Source: Deltaproteobacteria bacterium
GTDB lineage: Bacteria; Desulfobacterota; Desulfarculia; Adiutricales; Adiutricaceae
DNA length: 35,897 nt
Assembly (NCBI GenBank): GCA_031278475.1
Contig: JAITKK010000092.1
Location: forward strand, 1 to 35,897
Direction: 5' to 3'
In this document: positions 17,674-25,442 of the stretch, one piece after another
Position numbering within the stretch: the stretch's first letter is position 1
How the letters are laid out: every line of letters starts with the position of its first letter
Program-made: the position numbers and the translations under genes
Notes under the pieces: model-generated
The model's database searches: none
Told to the model about the DNA's origin: nothing
The model's input: only the letters and a program-made list of their open reading frames with translations

Positions 17674-18963
17674 TCAGCCCTCAAGCCTCGCCTTGACGGT
17701 TCTCGCATGGCACTCAAGGCCCTCGGCCTCGGCAAGGGTCACGACGGTGGGGGCGATATCCTCGAGGGCTTCCTTGGATAGGGTCTGGAAACTGATCTTT
17801 TTGAGGAAGCTGTCGGTGGAAAGCCCGGAGAAGAAGGCCGCGCTCCCACCTGTGGGGAGCACGTGGTTGGTGCCGGTGGCGTAGTCGCCTGCCGGTATGG
17901 GTGAATAGCGCCCCAGGAACACGGAGCCCGCGTTCTCGATCTGTTCGAGGTAGGACATTGGGTCAGCGACCATCAGCTGGAGGTGCTCCGGGGCGTAGCG
18001 GTTCGCAAACTCCACCGCATCCTCGACGCTCTCCGCCACAAGAATGGCCGCATTGTTGATGGAGGAGCGCACTATCTCCGCCCTGTCCAGCTCTGGTATG
18101 AGTGTTTCGGCCCAGTCCAAGGCGTTTTCCGCGACATTCCGGGAGGTGCTCACGATTATGGCCGCCGCATCCGGGTCGTGCTCGAGCTGGGCCAGGAAGT
18201 CCAGGGCCACGATCTTGGGGTCCTGGTCTTGGTCCGCGATTATAAAACCCTCGCTGGGACCGGCCGGGAGATCTATCCCGGTCTCCCCGAATACCGCCAT
18301 CTTGGCGGCTGTGACCCAGGAGCTCCCGGGGCCCACAATCTTTCCCACCTTGGGGAAGTCAAGGACGCCGTAGGCAAGCGCCCCTATGGCCCAGGCGCCC
18401 CCCAGCTTGTAGATGATTTCGGCACCCGCGAGCGTCGCCGCTACCACTATCTCCGGGCGTATCCTTAGCCCGGGCCCCGGAGGGCTCATGGCGAAAATGT
18501 CCTTCACCCCGGCAACCTTCGCTGGGATCAGGTTCATGAGGGCCGTGGACGGGTAGATGGCCCTGCCGCCGGGGATGTAGGCGGCGACCGAGTTTATGGG
18601 TCTCGTGACCCTGCCGCACACAAGGCCCGGGGCTATCTCCGTGAACCAGGCGGCCCTTTCCAGCTGCTCCTCGTGGAACCTCTCTATGTTACTGGCGGCA
18701 TCCCCCAAGGCGTCTATCAGCCCCTGCTCGGTCTCCTCGAAGGCCGAGTCGATCTCGTCATCCGAGACGGTCAGATCCTCTATCCTCAACCCCTCCCTTA
18801 AGGGCCCGTACTCCCGGAGGAGTTCCTTTTCTGGATCCTCTTTGAGCCTCGCGAGTATCTCCTTGGTCCCGGCCTCGCAATCCGCGATCGAGCCCTTTGC
18901 CCGGGCGATTATGGCCTCCCTTCTTTCAGGGGTGAGTTCCTTTAGGGTTTCGACTGTAAGCAT
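17674..18963 (-). CDS. hisD: Histidinol dehydrogenase
   Basis: HisD carries out the last two steps of histidine synthesis in the cytoplasm, oxidising L-histidinol through the aldehyde to L-histidine with NAD+ and a bound zinc ion. The 429-residue product has normal length and all the main signatures. These are SVAAYIPGGRA near residue 125, the GPSEG loop, the catalytic Glu-His pair in NRYAPEHLQL, and the C-terminal FLGRYSPIPAGDYATGTNHVLPT block. The ATG at 18963 is chosen because AAGGG lies 8 bases upstream and MLTVETL matches typical N-termini. The frame extends further upstream, but through the 16-bp tandem repeat. No other his gene is present; tadA lies 161 bases upstream on the same strand. 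Confidence 0.96.
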   Translation of the reverse strand: MLTVETLKELTPERREAIIARAKGSIADCEAGTKEILARLKEDPEKELLREYGPLREGLRIEDLTVSDDEIDSAFEETEQGLIDALGDAASNIERFHEEQLERAAWFTEIAPGLVCGRVTRPINSVAAYIPGGRAIYPSTALMNLIPAKVAGVKDIFAMSPPGPGLRIRPEIVVAATLAGAEIIYKLGGAWAIGALAYGVLDFPKVGKIVGPGSSWVTAAKMAVFGETGIDLPAGPSEGFIIADQDQDPKIVALDFLAQLEHDPDAAAIIVSTSRNVAENALDWAETLIPELDRAEIVRSSINNAAILVAESVEDAVEFANRYAPEHLQLMVADPMSYLEQIENAGSVFLGRYSPIPAGDYATGTNHVLPTGGSAAFFSGLSTDSFLKKISFQTLSKEALEDIAPTVVTLAEAEGLECHARTVKARLEG

Positions 18964-19028
18964 TTGGGGGTCCCTTCTTGGCTGTGTTTCGCTAATCAGC
19001 GGGGTATGGGGGATTGTGCCGGGGGGCC

Positions 19029-19076
19029 GGGTTCGAGTTCTTTTGGGTTCGAGTTCTTTTGGGTTCGAGTTCTTGG
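19029..19076. repeat. 16-bp tandem repeat upstream of hisD (3 units)
   Basis: Three copies of GGGTTCGAGTTCTTTT lie head to tail, the last ending in TTGG instead of TTTT. They sit 66-113 bases upstream of the hisD start, in the tadA-hisD spacer. They could affect hisD expression or be simple slippage products. Confidence 0.85.
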
Positions 19077-19124
19077 CTTTTCGCATTCGGGCTTTTGGGT
19101 TGGCGGGCGGAAGCCGACGCGCAA

Positions 19125-19787
19125 CTATTTTACGCCATCCTGGGAGGCGCCATTGGGGCCCAAGGGGGATCCAGGGTCCCAGGCCGGGTTCTTCCGCCTC
19201 GCCTTGAAGAAGTCCCGCATAAGGAGGGCGCTCTCCTCGGCCAGCACGCCCCCTTCCAAAAAGGACAGCCTGTGGTTGAGCCCCGGGAGGGAGTTTAGAT
19301 CAAGGACGCTCCCAAGCGCCCCCCACTTGGGTTCCCTCGCGCCGTAGACAATGCCCTCAAGCCTGCTTTGCAGGGCGCAGGACAGGCACATGGGGCAGGG
19401 CTCGAGGGTGCTGAAGAGCGCCAGGCCCGTGAGCCTATGGTTCCCTATGAGCCGGGAGGCCTCCCTGAGCGCCAGGATCTCCGCATGGGCGCTGGGGTCG
19501 CTTAGCCCGATTACCCTGTTGTGGGCCCTTGCGAGCACCTCGCCCCCAAGGGTGCAGACAAGGGCCCCCGCCGGGATCTCGGATTCCCGGAAGGCGGCCC
19601 TGGCCTCGGCCAGGGCCGCCCTCATCAGGGACTCCTTGAGCTTGTCGGGGAAGGGGCCCTTGGGCAGGCCCGCGGGCATCACTTCGCAGGGGTCGCCCCC
19701 GACGGCTTTGCCGGTGGGGGGGGCACCCACAACAGGGGACCCATCCTCTTCTTTTTTGGCTGTATCTGGTATATTTTTCGACATCAT
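19125..19787 (-). CDS. tadA: tRNA-specific adenosine deaminase TadA
   Basis: TadA deaminates adenosine 34 to inosine in the anticodon of tRNA-Arg(ACG), letting one tRNA read several codons. The deaminase core is clear: the zinc-ligand and catalytic site SAHAEILAL, then TLEPCPMCLSCALQSR with the two zinc-binding Cys, and the YGAREPKWGALGSVLDL segment. The core starts near residue 52 (LKESLMRAALAEAR). Taken from the ATG at 19787 (GGGG 7 bases upstream), the 220-residue product therefore has a long N-terminal extension of no known function. The true start could be the adjacent ATG at 19784, or one near 19679-19682 that would give a more usual length. The C-terminus also has a Pro/Gly tail. It probably shares a transcript with hisD. 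Confidence 0.9.
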   Translation of the reverse strand: MMSKNIPDTAKKEEDGSPVVGAPPTGKAVGGDPCEVMPAGLPKGPFPDKLKESLMRAALAEARAAFRESEIPAGALVCTLGGEVLARAHNRVIGLSDPSAHAEILALREASRLIGNHRLTGLALFSTLEPCPMCLSCALQSRLEGIVYGAREPKWGALGSVLDLNSLPGLNHRLSFLEGGVLAEESALLMRDFFKARRKNPAWDPGSPLGPNGASQDGVK

Positions 19788-20014
19788 AAAACAGCCCCGG
19801 CTTAAAGCGGGATTTCCGGGGCACCCCTTCTCAATGGGAGGGGGCATGCCCCCATGCCCGAAAGCCATGGCCACTCTCCCCGGGCCAAGCCGAAGGCATG
19901 TTACCACATTTCCAGGGGCCTTCCCGGGCTACCCTAACGCGGGCCTCCCAAGAGAGAAGAAGGGAGGGCGGCGTTCGCGCAACACCGCGTTTGAGGGGGC
20001 CTTTTCGGGGAATG

Positions 20015-20023
20015 TGCTATAAT
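20015..20023 (+). promoter_or_regulatory. Extended -10 promoter for the V4R gene
   Basis: TGCTATAAT combines a perfect TATAAT (20018-20023) with the TGn extension, which can compensate for a poor -35. The nearest -35-like hexamer, TTGAGG (19991-19996), is too far away at 21 bases. A transcript would start near 20030, leaving a leader of about 200 bases. Confidence 0.5.
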
Positions 20024-20029
20024 ACGCAA

Positions 20030-20233
20030 GGGAAGTGGGCCTTGCCCGAGGTCAAGGGCCCAGGCAGGCGCGTGCCCGGGAAATCCCGGCCTTCAGGGCA
20101 AGCCTTGGGCACGGCGCGCATCCCGTATTTTCCAAAATCAAACACATGCGACGCAGTCCGTTATTCCGTAGCCAGGCGGATTCACATAGCTTCCCGGAGG
20201 CGACAGGCCCAGGGGGAGAGAGGAGACTATCAA
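20030..20233 (+). promoter_or_regulatory. Structured 5' leader of the V4R gene
   Basis: The leader can form several stems. GCGCGTGCCC (20068-20077) pairs with GGGCACGGCGC (20107-20117), leaving one bulged G. Inside it, CCGGG-AAAT-CCCGG forms a hairpin. Upstream, GGGCCTTG pairs with CAAGGGCCC with one bulge. A leader this folded before a sensor gene could be a regulatory RNA, though GC-rich sequence also folds by chance. It matches no riboswitch class that I can recognise. Confidence 0.35.
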
Positions 20234-20773
20234 ATGAGCGAGGACCGAAAGTATCAGTTCAGCTGGGATCTTATAGGTGACTTGGACACCGCTAGGCCAA
20301 ACCTTGGCCCCAAGCTCCGCCTGGAGGCTTACAGGCTGCTTCAGTTCTGCACGAGGGACATCCTGGAGCAGCGCTACGGCACCGAGGCCGCCGACCAGAT
20401 CTTCTACGACGCCGGCCAGCTGGCCGGGAAGCACTTCTACGAGAACGCCCTGGACCACACCCCCGCGGACATCAACGACCTGGTCAAGCAGCTCCAGAGC
20501 ACCCTGGTCGACATCGGCATCGGCATCTTCAAGGTGGAGAAGATAAACGAGAACCTGGAGTGCATAATGACGGTCGCGGAGGATCTGGACTGCTCCGGGC
20601 TCCCGGAGCTTGGCTACGGGGTCTGCGTCTACGACGAGGGCTTCATATCCGGGATTCTCGAGGCCTTCACCGGCATCCCCTTCAACGTGAAGGAGATCGA
20701 CTGCTGGTGCACCAACGAGCGCACCTGCCGTTTCGAGGCCAAGCCCAAGCCCAAGGCGGCCGCTGCCGAGTAA
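20234..20773 (+). CDS. V4R (4-vinyl reductase-type) domain protein
   Basis: The 179-residue product is a single V4R domain, a small-molecule-binding module found in bacteriochlorophyll-synthesis proteins and in many sensory proteins. Visible features are the N-terminal helices with LGPKLRLEAYRLLQF, then the AGQLAGKHFYENAL segment, a central beta region, and a C-terminal DCWCTNERTCRFE with three cysteines. The last resembles the conserved Cys-containing end of V4R proteins, which may bind metal. AGGAG lies 9 bases before the ATG at 20234. The Ala/Lys/Pro tail is probably disordered. A diguanylate cyclase gene follows about 300 bases downstream on the same strand, so this protein may sense a ligand for c-di-GMP signalling; that link is inferred from position only. 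Confidence 0.8.
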   Translation: MSEDRKYQFSWDLIGDLDTARPNLGPKLRLEAYRLLQFCTRDILEQRYGTEAADQIFYDAGQLAGKHFYENALDHTPADINDLVKQLQSTLVDIGIGIFKVEKINENLECIMTVAEDLDCSGLPELGYGVCVYDEGFISGILEAFTGIPFNVKEIDCWCTNERTCRFEAKPKPKAAAAE

Positions 20774-20779
20774 TGTGTG

Positions 20780-20824
20780 CCCCACCCGTGGGGGCGCCCC
20801 GCAGGGGCCCCCCCACGGGTGGGG
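20780..20824 (+). terminator. Strong hairpin after the V4R gene
   Basis: CCCCACCCGTGGGGG (20780-20794) and CCCCCACGGGTGGGG (20810-20824) are perfect 15-base complementary arms. An inner GCCCC/GGGGC pairing further tightens the loop. It begins 6 bases after the stop codon. The following ATCTTATT is a poor T-tract, so it may act as a terminator, a 3'-end stabiliser, or both. Confidence 0.6.
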
Positions 20825-20840
20825 ATCTTATTAGGAAGCG

Positions 20841-20863
20841 CACTGGGGGCGCGAGCCCCGGTG
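20841..20863 (+). other. Second hairpin with a GCGA tetraloop
   Basis: GGGGC (20846-20850) and GCCCC (20855-20859) close a GCGA loop of GNRA type, with outer pairing CAC/GTG. It lies just after the large hairpin in the 309-base V4R-GGDEF spacer. The rest of that spacer, to 21082, shows GC-rich sequence without a gene. Confidence 0.4.
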
Positions 20864-21082
20864 GGCGCAGGTTCCCGTCACCCATAAGATTTCCTCGCTT
20901 CCCAATGGCCCAGGCCTTGGGCCTAAGCGAAGGAAGGGGCCCCGGCCCCCCTGGTTCCAATAGTCACATAAAGCGTTCCCCGTGCCGGCTTTGGGGCCCC
21001 TCCCCAAAAGCCCACCGCGGCTTCCAGACCGCCCGCTTTGGCAGCCCCTTCACGCTAGGGGGGTGAATATTGAGGCCCCAGC

Positions 21083-22306
21083 TTGTTCGCTGACTACTAC
21101 AAGGAACGCTTGAAGGAAGCTTCTTCGGTGGAAGACACACCTAGAAAAAACAGGCTCAACACCTTTACCAGGGCTGAGGCCGAGTCCATGTTCAAGTTCC
21201 TTGAGAAGGTGATCATGGACCACAAGACGCCCATCCTTCCCCCGGAGTACGCCAAATGGGACACCTTCATCTCCCTCTACCAGCACACCAGCGAGATAAA
21301 GCACGCCCTCGAGAACTTCGCCAAGGGCGAGCTTGACCTGAGGGTCGTGAAGAAGGGGGCGACTTCCGGGAACCTCAAGGCCATACTCGCGAACCTCACC
21401 CACCTTGCCTGGCAGTTCAAGGTGGCTGCCTCGGGCGACTTCTCCCACACGGTGGAGTTCATGGGCGAGTTCTCCGAGGCCTTCAACCTCATGACCTCGA
21501 GCCTTGCCCAGCACGAGAAGGACATCCGGGAGAAGCAGGAGGAGCTGGCCGAGATGGCGGAAGAGCTCAAAAAGGAGATCCGCCGCAGGGACCAGGTGGA
21601 GGAGGCGCTCAAGGCGAGCGAGAGGAACTACCGCGAGCTGGCCCTCCACGACCCGCTGACCAAGATCTACAACCGCGGCTACTTCAACGAGGCAGGCTCC
21701 AGGGAGATAGAGATAACCAGGCGCCGGGGCGACGAGCTGTCGCTTCTCATAATGGACCTTGACAAGTTCAAGCGCTTCAACGACACCTTCGGGCACATAG
21801 CCGGGGACTCCGCCCTCATCCACACCACCCTGGTGGTAAAGGAGCTGCAGAGGAAGACGGACATCTTCGCCCGCTACGGCGGCGAGGAGTTCGTGCTTCT
21901 TCTTCCCCAGACGGGCCTGAACGACTCCATAGACATAGGCGAGCGCCTTAGGAAGGTGCTGGCCTCCCGCTTCGACCCCTCCCCCAACTGCAGGGATCCC
22001 CTGACCATAAGCATAGGGGCCTCCTCCATAACCCAGGACGACGTGCTCTCCAACATGGACACCCAGGAGATCCTCCAGCTTATGATAGAAAGGGCCGACG
22101 AGGCCCTCTACGAGTCCAAGCGACTTGGCGGCAACATGGTCTGCGCCTACGGGGTGGACATCCCCTTGGGCTCCTCCAAGAAGCCTGGCCACGGCCCTCC
22201 CGAGCACCCCGACCCCATGGCGGACCCCATGTCAACAGCCCCCGCTGGCCCCGTCCCCGAGGGGAACGAGGGCGGCGAGGGCGATCCCCCCCAGATCCTC
22301 CAGTAA
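21083..22306 (+). CDS. Diguanylate cyclase (GGDEF domain)
   Basis: The product condenses two GTP into c-di-GMP. It is soluble, with no transmembrane helix. The first 60 residues are unassigned. A HAMP-like region (about 65-145) follows, with AKGELDLRV and VAASGDFSHTVEFMGEF. Next come a coiled coil (about 145-190) and the GGDEF domain from HDPLTKIYNRGYF to near residue 365. The active-site loop is GGEEF, intact, and the preceding RKTD is the RxxD inhibitory site, so product feedback is expected. The tail is Pro-rich. The start is TTG at 21083: GAGG sits 7 bases upstream, and an in-frame stop at 21071 excludes anything longer. It lies between the V4R and chemoreceptor genes on the same strand. 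Confidence 0.92.
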   Translation: MFADYYKERLKEASSVEDTPRKNRLNTFTRAEAESMFKFLEKVIMDHKTPILPPEYAKWDTFISLYQHTSEIKHALENFAKGELDLRVVKKGATSGNLKAILANLTHLAWQFKVAASGDFSHTVEFMGEFSEAFNLMTSSLAQHEKDIREKQEELAEMAEELKKEIRRRDQVEEALKASERNYRELALHDPLTKIYNRGYFNEAGSREIEITRRRGDELSLLIMDLDKFKRFNDTFGHIAGDSALIHTTLVVKELQRKTDIFARYGGEEFVLLLPQTGLNDSIDIGERLRKVLASRFDPSPNCRDPLTISIGASSITQDDVLSNMDTQEILQLMIERADEALYESKRLGGNMVCAYGVDIPLGSSKKPGHGPPEHPDPMADPMSTAPAGPVPEGNEGGEGDPPQILQ

Positions 22307-22521
22307 GGCCATTTACGCCCTACGGCCCCGTAAGCCCGGAATCCCGGCCTGCCCTCCCCAATCCCAAAGCCCCAATCCCAAAACCCAACAGCCCCCAGCC
22401 CATCTTCCCAAAGAAATGGCAAACGGCCCCGCCCGTTCCCGCCCAGGGCCGTCGTTTCTTGACTTTGTGGCCTCTCAGGGACTAATATTTTTACAAACGA
22501 TGGCATTCCCAGGCCCTTGGA

Positions 22522-24342
22522 ATGGGGGCATTCCACCCGAGCCGGGCCGCAGGGCGGCGGAAAGGCGGGTCCAAGCTGAACCTCAACCTCAAAATAATAC
22601 TGTCCTACGCGCTGGTGCTGGCGGCCTCCCTCATCATAGGCGCCGTCGCGCTCTTCCACCTGGAGAGTTCCGACGAGCGCGCCGAGGGCCGCAGGCTAAG
22701 CGCCCAGGGGGCCAGCTTCGCCTTGGGCGTGCTCATGGGGCCTCCCCCTGGGGACCAGGGGGAGGCCCGGTTCCCCTCTGCCCCGCCTGGGGATCCGGAG
22801 TCCCCCTTCGTCAAGGGGCTCCCCCCCATAGAGCAGGCCTCAAGGGAGCTTTTGACCCAGAGGAAGGACCTGGCGGATCTTCTGCGCCAAAGGGCCCTTG
22901 CCATGGACGCCTACGGGAAGGGGGTCCAGGAGCTTGCCAGGGCCGCGAACGGCGACAACCCCCAGCTGCTGCTTTCCGCAATAGAGGGCTGGGGCGTCCT
23001 GTCCCAGGCCCAGGCGCAGGCCCGGGGCTTGGTGCAGCCGCAGGCCGTGGTGGACTGGCTCGCCTCTTTCAGGGGGAAGTCCCAGGAGGGGGCCTCCCCC
23101 CAGGTCGCCGCCGTCCTGAAGACCTTGTCCGACACGGCCGGGACCTTCCTTGACCTGCACACGAGGATAGGCGACAAGGAATCCGCCCTGTCGAGGACCG
23201 ACACCAGGCTCCGCAGCGAGATAACGGACCTTCTCGGGGCCCCCCTGGAGGGGGGCGACGCGCTCTCCAGGGTGCTTGCGCCCTTGGCCATAGCCGCGGC
23301 CGCCCTCATATTGCTTACGGCCCTTTTGGCGCACTTGTTGATCCGTTCCAACATCACGCCCCTCACGAAGATCACCATGGGACTTGACAGCAGCGCGGGC
23401 AAGGTGGTCGAGACCTCCAGGAAGCTCTCCCGCTCCAGCGCCCAGCTTGCCAAGGGCGCGGCCGACAACACCCAGGCGGTGCTGACCGCCATATCCAGCC
23501 TCGAGACGCTATTGTCCATGGCCAAGAGGAACGCCTCCAATGCCGACTCCTGCAAGGACCTCATGGCCCTGGTCAAGGAGTGCGTGTCCGAGGCCAATCT
23601 CTACATGATGCAGATAGCCGAGGCCATGACCGAGATAAGGGACTCCGGCAAGGCCAGCACGGAGATCATAAAGAGCGTGGAGGAGATAGCCTTCCAGACC
23701 AACATCCTGTCACTCAACGCGGCCGTGGAGGCCGCAAGGGCCGGGGAAGCCGGGGTGAGCTTCGCGGTGGTGGCAGACGAGGTAAGGAACCTCGCCAACA
23801 AGAGCCGGGACGCGGCCAAGAACACCACCTCCATGCTGGCATCCAGCATCACCCTCATAAGCGAGGGCTCCCTCTTGGTGGACAAGGCGAAGGAGAGCTT
23901 CACCCGCCTGGTGGACGCCTCCGACAAGGTGGGGGGCATTGTCGACAACATAGCCCTTGCCTCCAAGAGCCAGACCGGGGACATCCAGGACATCCACCAA
24001 TCCATCGCCCTGATGGACAAGGTAACCCAGGAGAACGCCCTGGAGGCCGCCGAGACGGAGAACTTCTCGCTCGCCCTGAACAACCAGGCAGGCATCCTCA
24101 AAGGGGCCGTGCAGAGGATAACCTCGCTCCTGCAAGGGGCGCGGGCAAGCCTCCCGGTTGCCCGCCCCAGGGTCAGGCGCCTGCCCGAGAAGGCCGTGGC
24201 CCAAGAGGAAGCGGCGGAGCCGCAAGAGGCCATCGAGGACATGGAATCCATCAGGCGCGAGGAGGAGAGCAAACCCAAGAGCTCCTTCAAGGCAAAGAAG
24301 CAGGACCTTGACCAGGCCTTCCCCATGGACGACGATTTTTAG
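22522..24342 (+). CDS. Methyl-accepting chemotaxis-type receptor
   Basis: The 606-residue product is an inner-membrane receptor. Transmembrane helices lie at about 23-45 and 252-276, around a periplasmic sensor domain of about 205 residues that I cannot assign. There is no clear full HAMP domain after the second helix. The cytoplasmic coiled coil contains the conserved MCP hairpin tip near residues 388-425: [20 protein letters not shown] followed by [16 protein letters not shown]. That tip couples to CheA and CheW. The C-terminal end (after about residue 540) is charged and ends in DDDF, with no CheR-docking pentapeptide of the NWETF type. The ATG at 22522 has only a weak AGG upstream. No che gene is in the window. 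It could serve taxis or another CheA-like pathway. Confidence 0.88.
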   Translation: MGAFHPSRAAGRRKGGSKLNLNLKIILSYALVLAASLIIGAVALFHLESSDERAEGRRLSAQGASFALGVLMGPPPGDQGEARFPSAPPGDPESPFVKGLPPIEQASRELLTQRKDLADLLRQRALAMDAYGKGVQELARAANGDNPQLLLSAIEGWGVLSQAQAQARGLVQPQAVVDWLASFRGKSQEGASPQVAAVLKTLSDTAGTFLDLHTRIGDKESALSRTDTRLRSEITDLLGAPLEGGDALSRVLAPLAIAAAALILLTALLAHLLIRSNITPLTKITMGLDSSAGKVVETSRKLSRSSAQLAKGAADNTQAVLTAISSLETLLSMAKRNASNADSCKDLMALVKECVSEANLYMMQIAEAMTEIRDSGKASTEIIKSVEEIAFQTNILSLNAAVEAARAGEAGVSFAVVADEVRNLANKSRDAAKNTTSMLASSITLISEGSLLVDKAKESFTRLVDASDKVGGIVDNIALASKSQTGDIQDIHQSIALMDKVTQENALEAAETENFSLALNNQAGILKGAVQRITSLLQGARASLPVARPRVRRLPEKAVAQEEAAEPQEAIEDMESIRREEESKPKSSFKAKKQDLDQAFPMDDDF

Positions 24343-24530
24343 GGGGGCCTTAAGCCTGGCTTGGGGATCTTCCGGGAGCTAACTGCCGCTTGGGCGAAGC
24401 AAGGCTTGTTAGGCCCTGCCGTGTTTTGCATGTTTGGCGTGTGGTTGGCGTGATAGCCGTGATTGGCGCAAACTTCGCCAAGACTCCCTGAATGCCGTTA
24501 TCCCCCCTCGCAACCGGGCTGAGCTACCGC

Positions 24531-24640
24531 AAGGCCGGATAAGGCCGGAAAGGCCGGTAAAAGCCGGAAAAGGCCGGAAAAGGCCGGTAAATGCCAGATA
24601 AGGCCGGAAAAGGTCTGAAAAGGCCTGAAAAGGCCACTCC
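24531..24640. repeat. 10-bp tandem repeat (about 11 units)
   Basis: A strict 10-base period runs through about eleven units based on AAGGCCGGAA, with variants such as AGGCCGGTAA, AGGTCTGAAA and AGGCCTGAAA. It lies about 190 bases after the chemoreceptor gene. No protein in either strand looks real here. Confidence 0.9.
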
Positions 24641-24700
24641 GGCCTGAGCTGCAAGCCTTGCCTCTATCTCCCTGCGCCAAGCCCAAGGCTAGCGCAAAGC

Positions 24701-24776
24701 CCCTCCCAAGCCCTCCCAAGCTCCCAAGTCCTTCCAAGCCTCCCAAGCCCTTCCCAAGCCCTACCCAAGCCCTTCA
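24701..24776. repeat. Second short tandem array, CCCAAG type (about 8 units)
   Basis: Units of 8-11 bases such as CCCTCCCAAG, CTCCCAAG and CCCTTCCCAAG repeat about eight times. The strand is extremely poor in G outside the AAG steps. It follows the 10-bp array closely but has a different sequence. Confidence 0.8.
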
Positions 24777-25275
24777 TTATCGGCTTATCCAGGAAAATAT
24801 TTTATCTTGACAAGTTTTTTTTGCGCGTTGTTAAGGGCATGCGGAAAAAAGCCAGGAAGGCTATGCCCGGGGCAGCGCAACGGGAAAAGCTAGCCAAGGC
24901 GGGTTTTTTCGCGAAAAGGGAGAAAATGAGCCAATAGCGAGCAAATTATGGGAAAAGAGCCATTATTTCTGGAAAAGGGTGGAAAAAGGCTCGTTTGAAG
25001 TGGCTTCATACCTTGGATGGGGCTTTGTTGTCTTATGTACCCAAGATAGTGTAAGATTCAGCGTTAAAGGCAAGCCATGTGGCATTTTGTTGGGCAGTTA
25101 TAAAGGTGCTAATCGTTTTACTTTGTGACCAAAAAATTTTTCTCATGCCCATAGTCCAAGCAAATTTTGAGTTTTTATTTTTTATTCTCGCATTTGCAAA
25201 GCCTCTTCAGCATTTTAGCCGCTAACTATCCCCAATTTTGTCTTTGAATCCCGCAAATCAGCCTGAAAAAAATAT
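24777..25275. other. AT-rich spacer before the LysM gene
   Basis: No confident gene. A TTGACA hexamer (24807-24812) precedes a 32-codon frame (24839-24937) that would encode a very basic peptide, but its ribosome-binding site is poor. A palindrome, TTTTCGCGAAAA, lies near 24905. The rest is low-complexity AT-rich sequence. Confidence 0.45.
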
Positions 25276-25305
25276 TTGCATTAGATTGATATTTAATTGT
25301 ATTAT
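25276..25305 (+). promoter_or_regulatory. Candidate promoter for the LysM gene
   Basis: TTGCAT (25276-25281) and TATTAT (25300-25305) are separated by 18 bases in AT-rich DNA. The leader to the ATG at 25443 would be about 130 bases. In it, TGTCCC (about 25318-25323) can pair with GGGACA (about 25393-25398). Confidence 0.4.
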
Positions 25306-25442
25306 ATTACCGCACATTGTCCCAAAGTTCTCTTACAGGCTCCCCCGTTCCAGAGTAAAAACCGCATAACTTACCAGATATAGCCAAACAAATGGGGACA
25401 TTGCGCATATATGGTAGATTGTCCTGACTGACCAGGCCTGTC

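Noticed and set aside
19029-19076. tRNA remnant suggested by GGTTCGAGTTC
   Set aside because: It resembles a T-arm only. There is no acceptor stem, anticodon arm or CCA end, and it is simply a 16-bp tandem repeat.
20030-20120. c-di-GMP (GEMM) riboswitch before the V4R gene
   Set aside because: A short TCAGGGCAAGCC resembles one conserved segment, but the second conserved segment (ACGCAAAGCC-like) and overall layout are missing.
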